Positions 29,996 to 43,518 of a stretch of 64,000 nt of DNA are shown here, in pieces (within the stretch, counting starts at the first letter, position 1; every line of letters starts with the position of its first letter). The notes under the pieces were generated by a model. It had not been told where the DNA came from, did no database searches, and saw only the letters and a program-made list of their open reading frames with translations. This stretch comes from Liriodendron chinense (lineage: Eukaryota; Streptophyta; Magnoliopsida; Magnoliales; Magnoliaceae): NCBI GenBank assembly GCA_003013855.2, contig ML058526.1, positions 496,001 to 560,000 of the forward strand, given 5' to 3'. The position numbers and the translations under genes were made by a program.

Positions 29996-32649
29996 TTGTC
30001 TAAAAGTATGGCTGAAAATCAACCCAACCCTATGGCCAATCAAAATCTGGGTCAAAACCAAACCGAAACGGGAGAGAATGTGGTTGAGAATGTTCCCCGA
30101 CCTAGAATATTACGTGATTACTTGCAACCTGGAAGAGCGAGCACTCCCTCATGCATAGTTTTTCCACTGAATGTAGGGAACATAGATTTGAAACCGTGAG
30201 TGATCCAACTCATTCCAAAATTTCATCGACTAGACAGTGAAATTGCCTATCAACATCTTAAGGAATTTGATGAGGTGATAGCCACAATGCACTTTGCAAA
30301 TGTAACCGATGATGTGGTGAGACTCAAATTATTTCCTTTTCCCCTTAAAGAGAAAGCTAAGGCTTGACTTCATGCATTAAGGCCAAGATCAATTGGCACA
30401 TGGATTGAGATGACTATGGAGTTCATTAAAAAGTTCTTCCCTACTCACAAAATGATCATGTTGAGGCGCCTTGTCATGATTTTTTCTCAAAAAGAGGATA
30501 AGACCTTCTTCAAATGTTGGGAGAGGTTCAAGGACTTGTTAAATGTATACCCACATCATAGCTACGAAATTTAGTGGGAAATAAGCTTTTTCTATAAAGG
30601 ACTGACTTCACCCATGCGCCAATTCGTAGAGATGATGTGCAATGGAGAATTCATGAATAAGGAAGCCGAGGAAGCATGGGACTATTTTGATGAATTGGCC
30701 AAAAATGCACAGTCTTGGGATACATTTGGACCAACAAATTCCAAGACAAGCCAACAAAAGGAAAAATGAGGAATTTATGTCCTCTCAGAAAAAGATAACA
30801 TAAGTGCGTGTGTGGCTAGCCTCACAAGAAAAGTCGAGGCCATAGAATTGAAGAAAGGAGAGATGATCAACTCAAAAGACGTTGAAACTGTTTGTGGAAT
30901 TTGTGTCAAAAATCAAGCATGCAACACAAGATTGTCCCTCAATTTTTACATTCTAAGATATCTTACTAGAACAATAAAATGCCATAAACAGTTATCAACG
31001 GCCATTTAGTGCTCCAAACTCAAACACGTATAATTCTAGTTGGAAGAACCATCCCAACTTCAGTTGGAGGAATGGACCCACTGCGAATGTAAGCAATACC
31101 CCTCAAGCTTAACCTTTACTAGGTTCATCCCTAGTAATTACACCAAAAGCTATGCTAGAGGAGATGTTGGGTGCATTCATATTAGTTCAAGCTGAATATA
31201 ACAAGACTAATTCTCTGAAAATTGATGGGTTCATGCAAGAGCAACTGAAATTCAATCAAAATTCATCTCAAGCCATTAATGACTTGAAAACCTCAATGGC
31301 TATAGTTAAATCTCATCTCAGTGTTAGGAAGAAAAGCACACTTCCTGCCCAACCTCTTCCTAACCCAAGAACCCAATTTGAAATACAAGACACAAGCTCG
31401 CCCTCCCAAGATACGGAGCATGTTCAAGCTATCACCACCCTAAGGAGTGGAAAAATAATCGACAAATCTAATCTGGTGAAGGCCCCAAAACCTAATGATC
31501 CGAAAATTTCCAAAGAGGATGATAGCCCGAACAACACTCCACATGAGAAAGAACCGGAAAGGCAATACAAGCCGGTTATCCCGTTTCCCCAAAGGTTGAT
31601 TTCACCCAAACCTTTAGACAAAAACCTGAAAATTTTAGAGGTTTTTAAGCAAGTGAAGATCAACATTCTGTTGTTGGATGCTATAAAACAAATACCGTCC
31701 TATGCCAAATTTCTAAAGGAATTATGTATAGTCAAAAGGAAACACAATATTCATAACAAAGTACTTTTGACTGAGAATTTGAGCGCTATTATCAGATAAG
31801 AGGTGCCCCAAAAATACAAGGATCTGGGTAGTCCAACCATCTCATGCATCATAGGTGACTAGCGGATCAAACAAGCCTTACTCAATTTAGGGGCAAGTGT
31901 TAACCTCATCCCATACTCGATCTATGAACAACTTGGGTTAGGTGAATTAAAATCCACCAAAACCACACTCCAACTTGCTGATAGATCTATTCGTATACCG
32001 AGAGGAGTGATTGAAGATGTCTTGGTCCAAGTTGATAAATTCTACTACCTAGTGGACTTTATTGTCTTGGATACACATCCCATGATAGGTATCGGTGCTT
32101 AAATTCCCGTCATACTTGGCCGCCCTTTTCTAGCTACTTCAAATGCGATTATCAATTGTAGAAACAGGCTTGTACAAATGTCCTTTGGAAATATGACACT
32201 CAAGCTGAATATATTTGATTTATGCAAACAACCATGGGAAGTTGATGACGAGACCCATGAGATAAATTTGATTGAATCATTCATGAAGGATACATTCCCC
32301 TTGACATTCTATTCCGACCATTTGGAGGCATATTTGGCCTAATCTCATGAGATGAATGATGACACAATACGAGAGATGGATGCCATTTTGGATGTTATGC
32401 CGGTATTTGATAACAAAAGATGGAGGGCACTATTTGAACCTTTACCCTTAAGCGAGAACAAGCCTCTTCCATCCAATATCAAGGCACCAAAGCTCGACCT
32501 AAAACTATTACTAAGTGATTTGAAATATGTATATTTAGGTCGAGATGAGATATATCCGGTGGTGATTTCTTCCCACTTAGATGAGGAACAAGAGAATAGT
32601 CTAATAGCCACTCTAATAGAGCATAAGAGCGCCATTGGATGGTCGATTG
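29996..32649 (+). pseudogene. Athila E Gag-protease remnant
   Basis: Gag begins near MAENQPNPMANQN and shows LRDYLQPGRASTPSCIV, then a stop after NVGNIDLKP. Later blocks (FFKCWERFKDLL, MRQFVEMMCNGEFM, AQSWDTFG) are split by stops. The zinc knuckle is lost through a frameshift after CGIC. An open stretch at 31152-31799 is the Gag-PR linker. Protease at about 31840-32110 has LLNLGAS where A, B and F have LLDLGAS, so the catalytic Asp is gone. It stops at the solo LTR inserted at 32650. Confidence 0.85.
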
Positions 32650-32707
32650 TGAAATCTCAGTTTTACCGCTAGTGAGATAAGTTTGAAGGTATGCTTATAT
32701 CCTTGAG

Positions 32708-32708
<1 letters not shown>

Positions 32709-32741
<33 letters not shown>
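32709..32741 (-). repeat. Homopolymer of 33 G
   Basis: It sits where other Sirevirus LTRs have 8-13 C (minus sense), next to AGTCCTATTCAC. It is either an expanded tract or an assembly artefact. Confidence 0.8.
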
Positions 32742-32742
<1 letters not shown>

Positions 32743-33858
32743 GTGAATAGGACTTTTTACAAATACCTTATCAATTAAAACATCAAGAGCATTCACAAAT
32801 CAATTTACCAATTTAATGTATGTAAATGCAAGTAAATAGATCAAATAAGATCTTTCTAAATGATCAACTATACTAATAGAAGCATTTAGTCAAACAGTTC
32901 ATATGCATGCTTGTATTGATCATTCAAAGATGGCATATAAGCATTTTGTCAAACATAAGATGGGCATACAGTTGAGCACTTATAAGATTGATCAACAAGG
33001 GTAAATAATAGACAAAATGCATTCATCACATTGCACACGATGTATAGTCATTCGATGATGAGTCTACTCCACTCCCGGTTCAGGTACTCAACTCCTTTGA
33101 GTACACCGGCATTCACTATCGGAGGTTTTAAATGAGGTTCACCTCTCAACCTTTATAACCTACACAAGGTCTATTCCTACACAAGGACTCCTCGAATCCT
33201 ACATAAGGACAATGCACGTATTCTCTTGTGTTGGAGGCCTACGCTGGGACTTACATGTCCTACTCAAGGACAACTCCGAGATTGGGTCACAATCTCTAGA
33301 CCCCAATCTCAACAAGAAGTGGGAATCAAACAATGGACTCTATAAGCTTAAACACTTACAAGGGATGAGCCCTGATTCAGCACCGTTGAGTAGCTTCAAC
33401 TTCCACGAATGCTTTAACTCCTCCCCAAGCTCCCACGATCAGCTACCAATGCATATGATGATCCTAGACTAGTGTCGGGTAGGTGGGAGAAGGTATTGAT
33501 GTTCTATTTGCCTATTACAATGCAATGGTTAATGAAGGAACATTCAATCTGATCATTCAATGGCTATAAATGACTTCAAGATGAAGATTCAATGATAGGG
33601 ATAGCCATGAATGCCATGCTTGAGTTCATTGTTCAAACCGAGCTTTGAATACTCAATGTAGTGCCATTAATGGCTAGGTTTGAAGGATGAACACAAGACT
33701 ATGATGAGCAAAAGAGATTAGGTGAAGGTGTTAATTGCCTCTCTTAATGCTCTAATTGGGAGTGCAAGAGATACCATTAAAACCCTTAAAATATGCCTTT
33801 ATAGGCGGGCTCCAACGGATATAAAACGATAACGTACGACCTGTCTAAGACCCCTGAG

Positions 33859-34198
33859 GACCGATCTTGATTGAGCCTCCGACCGGTCTAACAACTGGTC
33901 CTGAGACCAGTCTTTCTTCATGAAATGCAGCCCTGAGGTCTTTGGACAGATTTGGTCCATTTGCAATTGGTCTTGGGAGGTCAGTGACTGGTCCTCAGAC
34001 CGGTCTCCCTTTAAACCATTTTTTCCCAAATGTTGCTAGACGATTTTCATCAATATACGACTGGTCTTGCGATCGATGTTGACAGGTCAGCGACCGGTCC
34101 TCAGACCAGTCTTCAGCCAGACAGAGATGCATTTTTCTCTTTAAGAAGCTTGCTGACTGAATACCTGTTTTAGCCGACCGGTCGCCTAACCGGTCTTT
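33859..34198. repeat. GACCGGTC palindromes, Sirevirus solo LTR
   Basis: Diverged sites such as GACCGATCTTGATTG, CCGACCGGTCTAACAACTGG, GACTGGTCCTCAGACCGGTC, CGACCGGTCGCCTAACCGGTC. In LTR sense they come just before the TATA box. Confidence 0.75.
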
Positions 34199-34573
34199 AG
34201 GCTTAATTTCATGGCCTGAAATGAGGTGAACTCCATCTCTTTTAAGGTGCACACAGAGATAGTTTTCCTATTGTTTCAACTGATTGACACTTACATAATG
34301 GAGGTCTAAGACTGGTCATCTTGACCTTAAGTCTGTGGATCAACTGGCAAACATAAAGTGTGATTCGAAGGCCATAGACTTGGGTGTTTTGGGATCCTAT
34401 AGGCTGTCTATATGCAACTTACCTTCCGAGCTTGATTTGGCTTGAACTTGAGTGCGGAAAGCTGCATTGGTCTTCAAGTCTTGAGTCTTCAATCTTCGTC
34501 AGGGCTCACCAGACTCGACTGACTTACACAATCACGGAATTGACAATACGATGCACTGATTAGTGCACTAACA

Positions 34574-35302
34574 GATTGCAGATCTCAAAGGCATAGACCC
34601 ACTGATTTGTACTCATCGCATACACCTTGAGGAAAATGCCAAGACATCTAGGCAACCACAAAGACGCCTCAATCCAAACATGAAGGAGGTGGTTAAGGCT
34701 GAAGTGGTGAAACTATTGGATGTGGGTATCATTTACCCAATATCCGATAGTCAATGGGTGAGTCCAACTCAAGTGGTGCTTAAGAAATCTGGAATAATCA
34801 TCGTAGCCAATGCCAATAATGAACTCGTATAAACCAGAGTCACCACCGCTTGGAGAATGTGCATTGACTATAGGAAGCTAAACACAGTCATGAGGAAAGA
34901 CCACTTCCCCCTACCGTTTGTTGATTAAATTTTAGAAAGGTTGGCGGGTCATTCCCATTTTTGCTTCCTTGATGGGTATTCATGGTATAACTAAATAGAG
35001 ATCGCCCTAGAGGACCAAGAGAAGACAACATTCACATGTCCATTCGGCACTTTCTTCTATTGAAGGATGTCGTTTGAACTATACAATGCCCCTGCCACTT
35101 TTCAGCGTTGTATGTTGAGTATTGTTTCTGATATGGTGGGAACGATTATCGAAGTCTTCATAGACGATTTCTCTGTATTTGGTTGTAACTTTGATGAGTG
35201 CCTTATGCACTTACAAACTATGTTGAAAAGATGTGAAGAAAAGAACCTCGTGTTAAATTGGGAGAAATGTCACTTCATGGTTCAAAAGGGAATAGCACTT
35301 GG
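34574..35302 (+). pseudogene. Athila E reverse transcriptase remnant
   Basis: It continues the frame cut at 32649: LKGIDP, HIRLEENAK-like block, NPNMKEVVKAEVVKLLDVGI, WRMCIDYRKLNTV, then stops in the fingers and palm. From 35067 a frame is open with NAPATFQRCMLSI and FIDDFSVFG (catalytic F-I-D-D, intact Asp pair). It ends at GIALG, where Athila F is inserted; CTTGG (35298-35302) is the predicted left target duplication. Confidence 0.85.
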
Positions 35303-36643
35303 TGTTGAACCTCCAATTTATACATTGCATAACCCATTACATCACATTATATGCATGATTTGCATGTTAAAAGGCCCATCTAAATGTGTGTTTTGTGATT
35401 ATAGGAATGAGAGGGGGACTTCACCAATTCACGGTTATAGGAGTCATTTTGGACACATTGAAGACTTAAAGACACTATTGAAGATCACAGGACTAAGCGT
35501 GAAAGGGTGGAAGAAAGAAGCAAAGGAGAGAAGAAAAGGGGCAGGAAAAAGCAGCCAAGACCGGTCGTCCGACCGGTCGTCCATAGCCCAGGACCAGTCG
35601 TTCGACCAGTCCGAACACTCAACAAAAAGGGACCTCACTGCAAACCTTACTGGATTATCCACGACCGGTCGTGCGACCAGTCGTCCACTTCTCAGAGCGG
35701 TCGTCCGTCCGGTCCTTGAATTAAAATCCTAGGGTTGAATTTCTAGAAAAGTCACTAGACTGTTTTCATGTTTTTGCGTCCAGGAGCTCAGACCGGTCAT
35801 GTGACTAGTCGTTTGCGTAACAGAACGTGTCTTACAAGCTCCGATTTTCTCTACGCAGTCCGAGATTTCTTGCGCAATCTGGAACCTTCCGCACTATACT
35901 ATAAAAGGACACCTAGGGCTTCTTCCAAAGGCATCATAGAAGCTAAGGGACGTCGTTGGAGAGGAAGGAAGCCGTCGTGGAGCGTCTGCAACCCTCCAAA
36001 CTCCGGTTTTTCTATGTTTTCTAGTTTTCTTTTATGAGTTCTAGTTGTAGTATGACAATGCTCGGCTAGAATCTCTCAGCTAAGGCTGACAGGTGAAGCT
36101 TGTAGCTAATTTCATGTTTGATTCAGTTTAATTCAAGTAGTTCTATTTTAAGTTTGGAGTTTGAATGTACTAGTTCTTAAAGTTGGTAGTTTTAGATGTT
36201 TTATGAGAGTTCATGTGCTCCGGACATAGATTCCTTGCAATTCTCTGAAATTATCATGTTTTGCTTATTTAGATTCGAATTTTACATGTGTTGAATGGGA
36301 CTAGAACTTGGAAGTTCAACTTGAGTGGGATTGAAGGTGCTTCAAAGCTTTATTTTCCAATTAGATGAGAGATAGGACTTCAAATCTAGTTGTGTAGCAT
36401 GCTTGGATTGATTGGATCGACATGGGATTACTACAAGTGGATCCTTGAATGCCTTAGTACCTTAAATTATTGTTTTTCATTGAGTTATTGTTTTAGCATA
36501 ATTATTCCAATTGGATCTTTTATCTATTGCAAACTGAGTTACTGGAATAGTTTGGAACTTGTTCTCCAATTCCCTGTAGATCGACCTCGGTCTTACCGAG
36601 AATTATTACTACATTGCAGCCTTGCACTTGAGGCGAGCGAACA
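35303..36643 (+). repeat. 5' LTR of Athila F (1341 bp)
   Basis: TGTTGAACCTCC...GCGAGCGAACA. TATA box at 35899-35908. The hairpin at 36072-36093 is weakened (TCTCTCAGC against GCTGACAGG). A 221-codon frame that reads from E's RT into this LTR is only a junction. Confidence 0.95.
35559..35810. repeat. GACCGGTC palindromes, Athila F 5' LTR
   Basis: Here the pairs have a 4-bp spacer: GACCGGTC-GTCC-GACCGGTC at 35559, GACCAGTCGTTCGACCAGTC, GACCGGTCGTGCGACCAGTC. The spacing differs from the 2-bp spacer of A and B. Confidence 0.85.
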
Positions 36644-36649
36644 AGTTTT

Positions 36650-36667
36650 TGGTGCCGTTGCTGGGGA
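36650..36667 (+). other. Primer-binding site of Athila F, mutated
   Basis: TGGTGCCGTTGCTGGGGA, two C-to-T changes from the A site, as expected from methylcytosine decay. Confidence 0.8.
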
Positions 36668-36909
36668 AATTTAGATAACGGTTCTAAATTGTTTTAGTGG
36701 CTATAGCGTGGAAGTAGTTAGGATTTATTGTTTTCTTAGGATTAGTTTTTCTGAATTCTAGAACTAACAAAGTTTGTTTTGTTTTGTAGGAAGTTCTTCT
36801 ACTTCAAGCAAATCGGCACTATCCTTCCAACTTGAACTCTTTTAGTTTTTGGTTTTTCTTTTTCAGATATTAGGATTTAGGTTTAGTCAGATTTTGGATT
36901 TTGTGGTTT

Positions 36910-38760
36910 ATGTCCCGTTGGGAACGAGACCACAACAATCGTCTCCAATCCGAAGGTGGTCTAGTTGGACCATTGTCAATCTATAGACGAGTCCGAAAAT
37001 CTGTAGAACATTGTGATAATTTGGGAGTATGGATCAAACACCTTTAAGGAATCCTCCCCCCCTTCTCCAACTACAAACGCAAATCAAGAGGGAGTAGGAG
37101 AGAATGAGCTACATAACGTTCCTTCAATGAGATCATTACGGGACTACCTACAACCGGCCCGTGTAACTACACCCTATTGTGTGGTTCTACCACCAACCGG
37201 GGGAAATATTGATATAAAGCCGGGTATGATTCAACTAATACCAAAGTTCCATGGGCTAGATTCTGACAGCCCATATTTGCACTTAAATGAATTTGAAGAA
37301 GTGGTAGCTACCTTGCAATACACTAATGTGTTGGAAGATACCATTAAACTTGAACTCTTTGCCTTTTCATTGAAAGAAAGGCCAAGAATTGGCTTCACTC
37401 TCTTAGACTACACTCGATAGGGTCATGGAATGAGATGACCCAGGAATTCTTGAAAAAGTTCTTCCCGGCTCATAAAACGAATACCCTTCGACGAGCCATA
37501 ATGAATTTTTTGGCTAAAGAGGGTGAATCTTTCTTTCAATGTTGGGAAAGGTTTAAGGACCTCCTACTTGCTTGCCCACATCATGGCTACGAGAGTTGGC
37601 GAATTATAAACTTCTTCAATGATGGATTAAGTTCCAATATGCGCCAATTTGTAGAGATGATGTGCAACGGCGAGTTTATGAGCAAAAATTCAGATGAAAC
37701 TTGGAGTTATTTGGATATGTTGGCCGAGAATGCCCAATCTTGGGATACCTCGGATAAACTCAATAACCCCAAGCCTACTCAAGAGAAAGAGAAAGGAGGG
37801 ATCTACAACCTCAAAGAGGAAGACGACGTGAATGCAAGGATAGCCAACCTCACAAGGAAGATCGAGGCCATGGAACTTAGTAAGAGTGGAGTTCCAAAGT
37901 CCAATGAAGCTATTGAGACCATATGTGGGATTTGTCTCACCAATTTACACGCTACGCAAGATTGTCCTACAATTCCTGCATTTCGAGAAGTGTTACATGA
38001 ACATGCAAATGCCACATATGGGTTTCAACGACCTTTCAATGGACCAATGGGTAATACGTACAATTCTACTTGGAAGAACCACCCAAATTTCAGTTGGAAG
38101 AATACTCCCACGGGCAATCCTACCAACTCTCAAAGAGGGCCACCCATGAAAAATATGGCCCCACCTTAATTCTCAATGGAGGATACTTTGAAAGCGTTTA
38201 TACAAGGGTAAACACAAATTAACCAAATGAATCAGGAAATGTTCCAAGAGCTTAAGGTCTCGGTTGATGAGATTAAGGGACGCTTAAATGTTAGGGAAGG
38301 AACCTTTCCAGCCCAACCTCAGCCCAATCCAAAACAAGTACATGAAGTAAGCATTCCTGATCCCTTCAACCAACATATGGAGTAAGCCAAATCCGTCACC
38401 ACTCTTAGAAGTGGTAAAAAAATTGACAAATCTATTCCGGTGAAGGCCGACAAGCCTAATGATTCGGTAAATTCTGAGGATGAGGACGGATCCAACTTAG
38501 CCCCACAAGAAAAGGAACGCATTTACAAGCCCATAGCACCATTCCCTTCGAGATTGATTGCTCCAAAATCTCTTCCAAACTCTCATGATATTTTAGAGAT
38601 TTTCAGATAAGTCAAGATAAACATTCCTTTGCTTGATGCCATCAAACAAATCCCCTCTTATGCTAAGTTTCTAAAGGACCTATGCACAACTAAACGCAAA
38701 TATAATGTGCAGCAAAATGCCTTTTTAAATGAGCAAGTGAGTGCCATTCTCACTCAAAAG

Positions 38761-38791
<31 letters not shown>

Positions 38792-41700
38792 AAAAAAAAA
38801 ATCAAAGATCCCGGTAGTCCCACAATCTCATGTATCATTGGAGACTATCGGATTGAGCGTGCATTGCTAGATTTGGGGGCAAGCGTAAATTTGATCCCAT
38901 ACTCGGTATATGAGCAATTGGGTCTTAGTGAATTAAAACTCACCAAAACCACATTGCAACTCCTGATAGATCCATCCATGTACCGAGGGGGATAGTTGAG
39001 GATGTTCTAGTCCAAGTTGACAAATTCTACTACCCGATAGATTTTATCGTCTTGGACACACAACCGGTTCTAGATGCAAGCACTCAAATACCGGTGATCT
39101 TAGGCCACCCGTTCCTTGCTACATCAAACGCAATCATCAATTGCCGGAATGGGGTGATGCAATTATCCTTTGGGAACATGACATTAGAGGTGAATGTGTT
39201 CGACTTGGGCAAAAGACATAGGGATGTTGATGATGACGAGTTCTTCGAGGTAAACATGCTCGAATCTTTTAAAGAAGAAGAGCTCCTCCAACTTGAACCA
39301 CTAGAAAGCTTGGAGACATGCTTGGCACATTTCGTGGATTCCAAAGACCCCATCATTAGTGAAATTGTGCAAGCATTGAATATTAAAAGACCGGTAGTTG
39401 GTACTAGCCGGTGGAGGCCTCATTTTGAAAAATTGCCACCAACCACATCAAGGCCTCTACCGTCTAACATCAAACCACCAAAGCTTGACCTTAAACCATT
39501 GCCATCCGAGCTTAAATATGTATATTTGGGTCAAGAGGAAACATTCCCAGTCGTCATTGCCTCTCACTTAGGGAAAGACCAAGAGCTCAAGTTGATTGAG
39601 CTACTCAAAGAACATAGGGGAGCCATAGGTTGGACAATAGCGGATCTAAAAGGGATAGATTCTTCGGTTTGTACTCACCATATACACCTCGAAGAAAATG
39701 CAAAAATGACTAGACAACCTCAAAGAAGGCTAAACCCAAACATGATGGAGATTGTCAAAGTCGAGGTGTTAAAGCTACTAGATGTGGGTATCATCTACCC
39801 TATCTCGGATAGCCAATGGGTGAGTCCTACCCAAGTTGTCCCCAAGAAATCCGGTATTACCATCATAGAAAATGCCAACAATGAGATTATACCGACTAGA
39901 GTAACCACCAGTTGGCGTATGTGCATTGATTATCGGAAGCTCAACATGGTCACTAGGAAGGACCACTTCCCTCTCCCATTCATGGATCAAATTTTGGAGA
40001 GGTTAGCGGGTCATTCCTATTATTGCTTCCTAGATGCCTATTCCGGCTACAACCAAATTGAGATAGCTCCAGAGGACCAAGAGAAAACCACATTTACATA
40101 CCCGTTTGGTACCTTCGCATACCGAAGAATGTCATTCGGGCTATGAAATGCACCCGCCACATTCCAACGATGCATGTTGAGTATGTTCTCGGACATGGTG
40201 GGTGAATTTCTTGAGCTGTTCATGGATGATTTTTCTGTTTTTGGTGGTACTTTTGATGAGTGCCTCAATCACTTGAAGTTGGTCTTGATGAGGTGTGAGG
40301 AGAAGAACCTCGTTTTAAACTGGGAAAAGTGCAATTTCATAGTAGAAACAGGAATAGTCCTTGGACATATCATCTCGTCCAATGGAATAGAGGTAGACCG
40401 GGCAAAAATTGACATAATTTTCAATTTACCACCACCCAAAAGCATACGCGATGTGCGGTCCTTCCTTGGACATGTCGGTTTTTATAGAAGGTTCATAAAG
40501 GACTTTAGTCATATCTCTAGGCCCTTATGTAACCTTCTCCAAAAGGAGAACCAATTTGAGTGGAGTGCTAAATGTCAGTTAGCTTTTTTAAAGCTAAAAG
40601 ACATGTTGACAACCACTCCTATCATGTAACCACCGGATTGGTCCATACCTTTTGAGTTGATGTGTGACGCGAGCGATTATGCTATTGGGGCGATGTGAGG
40701 CCAAAAGAAGGATAAGAAGCCCCATGTTATCTACTACGCAAGTAGGACCTTGAATCCTCCCCAAGTTAATTACTCGACTACGGAGAAAGAGCTCCTAGCC
40801 GTCATCTTTGCCTTGGACAAATTCAGGCCTTACTTAATAGGATCCAAGTCATTGTTTACACGGATCATGCGGCGCTGAAACACCTTCTTTCTAAGAAGGA
40901 TGCCCAGCCCCGTTTGCTTAGATGGATCCTACTCCTTCAAGAATTTGATTTGGAGATCAAGGACAAGAAGGGGGTAGAAAATGTGGTGGCAGATCATCTA
41001 TCCCGCCTAGTCCTACCTAATTCCATTGACGAGTCGCCTATTGAGGACTCATTCCCTGATGAGCAACTCTTTGTTGCTATGCATCCACCATGGTACGCTG
41101 ACATAGCTAATTATCTCTCCACAGGTGCGATGCCGATTCATTGGACTGCGCAGGACAAACGTAAATTTCTAAAGGAAGTGCGCAGATTTTCTGGGATGAA
41201 CCTTTACTATTTAAATATTGCCCAGACCAAATTATAAGGAGATGTGTCCCTGATGATGAACATAATTCCATCATCTCCTTTTGCCATGATCAAGCATGTG
41301 GGGGTCATTTTTTCGCCAAGAAAACAACTGCAAAAATTCTGCAGTGTGGTTTTTATTGGCCCACACTATTTAAGGACACCCACGAGTTTTGCAAAGCATG
41401 AGAGCGTTGCCAAAAGTTAGGAGGATTATCCCATCGAAATATGATGCCTCTCACCCCAATTCAACATCTTGAAGTCTTTGACTGTTGGGGGCATCGATTT
41501 CATGGGACCATTCCCCTCATCTTTTGGACATGTCTATATTTTGCTTGCTATAGACTATGTGTCTAAATGGATAGAGGCTATTCCATGTAGAACCAACGAT
41601 CATCGTACGATTCTAAAGTTCCTCAAAGAAAACATACTTTCCAGATTTGGGATGCCTCGAGCCATCATTAGTGATGGTGGTTCTCACTTTTGCAATAGGC

Positions 41701-42385
41701 CTTTTGAAGCCTTAATGAAGAAATATGGCATTACGCATAAAGTGAGTACCCCATACCACCCACAGACAAGTGGGCAAGTTGAAATTTTCAATCGGGAAAT
41801 CAAACAGATTTTGAAAAGACGGTGAGGCCAGATCGCAAGGATTGGTCACTAAGATTAGATGATGCGCTTTAGGCCCACCGTACCACTTACAAGACCCCCA
41901 TTGGAATGTCCCCTTATAGACTTGTCTATGGGAAAGCTTGCCACTTGCCTGTGGAGATTGAACACAAAGCCTATTGGGCAATTCAGGCTTTAAATTTTGA
42001 CATTGACAAGGCTAGCTCGCTTCGCAAACTCCAATTAAATGAGCTTGATGAAATCCGGAACGATGCTTATGAGAACTCGAGAATTTACAAGAGTAGGATG
42101 AAGACCTTTCATGACAAGCACATCTTCAGGAAATCTTTTCATGAAGGTAAAAAAATGCTCTTGTACAATTCCCGACTTCATCTTTTTCCGAGAAAATTGC
42201 GATCTCGATGGACCGGCCCATACATTATTAAAGAAGTTTTTCCTCATGGGGCTATCGAGATAGAGAATGCCCCAAACGGTAATTGTTTTAAAGTGAATGG
42301 ACAACGCCTTAAACCATTTGTTGAAAATTTTGATTCAGATGACATGTCCATCACTCTGAATGATCCTGTGTATCAGGATGATTGA
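36910..42385 (+). pseudogene. Athila F Gag-Pol pseudogene
   Basis: It begins MSRWERDHNNRLQSEGGLVG. Open pieces: 37013-37420 and 37435-38169 (Gag, knuckle CGICLTNLHATQDC intact), 38629-38995 (protease, LLDLGASVNLIP), 39052-40146 (linker and RT to FAYRRMSFGL, then TGA), 40174-40629 (RT catalytic FMDDFSVFG), 40914-41237 (RNase H end), 41469-41825 (integrase core: GIDFMGPF, IISDGGSHF, SGQVEIFNRE) and 41906-42385 (integrase C-terminus). Breaks include stops at 38167 and 40145, a C20A20 run at 38762, and shifts near 40850, 41190 and 41490. The protein order is unchanged from A and B. Confidence 0.9.
38762..38801 (+). repeat. C20 followed by A20 homopolymer in Athila F pol
   Basis: Elements A and B have C5-C7 and A4-A5 at the same codons (ACTCCCCCAAAATTC in A). 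Both runs are expanded to the same length here, breaking the frame. Confidence 0.85.
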
Positions 42386-43518
42386 TCTCCTAGTCTAACG
42401 GAGGTATAGCATAGGTAGGTTTCGTCGTTTTAGTTTTGCTTGCTTAGTAGCTTTAGTTTGGAGGGTTGTAGACTTCCTTGATCGACTCTCTCTGGTACTA
42501 TTGTTCTCTTTTCCCTTTTATTTTCCCTTTGCTCTCATGTTCATGCTCACTGAATATCTTTTTACATTGAGGACAATGCAAGATTTGGTTGGGGGGTGAG
42601 ATGAGATTCCTCATCTAGCATGTTGCAACATTTCGAGCATCATATGTGCAATTTTTTTCGAATTTTCTAAAATTTCAAAACTCTTTTAGATAACCTTATT
42701 TCTCTGCATTCGAGATGATATGAGTATAAGAAGAGGAGATACGAGGTGTGGATGTGGTAAGTCTTGTACTTCTCCTAATATAATGGTTTTATATGTGAAT
42801 TCCCCTATTTATGTGATTAATAGAAAATTTGAACACTCTTACACCTAGTCCACATTACACGATTTTCATGGGTTGAAAGGATTATGTGATTTGTGGATTG
42901 GCTAGACTTAGATTTCAGGTATTGAGAAACCAAGCCGGGGTACTTTGTCCATCCTTATTCATGGGAAAATAACAAAAGATATGGATTTCTAAAAATCCTA
43001 TCTAATTTAAAAGAAAACGGAAAAGGAAGGATGAAAATTGGGAATGATGGAAAAATGGTGGAAAATTCCTAAAAGGGCTACCTATTACCAACTGGGGATG
43101 GTCTACCCGTAACCAAAGCCGGAAATGGGACGTAGTGTGAAAGCCGTCGGAAGGACAGTAAGGCAAATTCCTGTCATTGGCTTGATGTTGCTCTATACAC
43201 CTTGAGATCCGTAGTTTAGTTGATCTATGGAGAAGATAATCCCAGAAACTCATGAGATGAACTTTCACTATACACACTAGGTTGAGATTGTTCGAGTTCT
43301 TGTATTTATCAATCGATCAGCGGGAATTTCATATGGAAGCTTATTATGTTTTGAAAGTTTGAGGTTTCAACTTCTATCACCAAATTTTTTCCGAATTTTA
43401 TACTTGTATGTCTTGGAGTGGATAGAAACATGGTTTCTGAAGGAGAGTTAGTTTTGGAGGTTTGAACTTGTTTCATGCATGTTTTGCTCGGGACTAGAAA
43501 AATGCTGGTTGGGGGGTG
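42386..43518 (+). other. Athila F non-coding tail with two polypurine tracts
   Basis: It holds no gene. GGTTGGGGGGTG occurs at 42587-42598 and again at 43507-43518 next to the 3' LTR, 920 bp apart, as in A and B. Confidence 0.8.

Larger units (their letters stand above)
32650..34573 (-). mobile_element. Sirevirus solo LTR (1924 bp) in Athila E
   Basis: In plus orientation TGAAATCTCAG...TTAGTGCACTAACA, i.e. TGTTAGTGCAC...TTTCA on the minus strand, the same ends as the other Sirevirus LTRs. The target duplication GATTG is perfect (32645-32649 and 34574-34578). No internal element sequence is present, so it arose by LTR-LTR recombination. It contains a G33 run, palindromes and a likely TATA box (GCCTATAAAG, 33797-33806, minus). 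Confidence 0.95.
28076..35302 (+). mobile_element. Athila element E, old and interrupted
   Basis: Plus-strand 5' LTR, a primer-binding site, ruined gag-PR, a Sirevirus solo LTR, then RT, ending where Athila F enters (35303). RNase H, integrase and 3' LTR are not in the window and are predicted beyond its right edge. It has the highest density of stop codons of all elements here. Confidence 0.85.

Noticed and set aside
35067..35732. 221-codon frame starting in reverse transcriptase
   Set aside because: It is a chimera of Athila E RT and the inserted Athila F LTR across 35302/35303.
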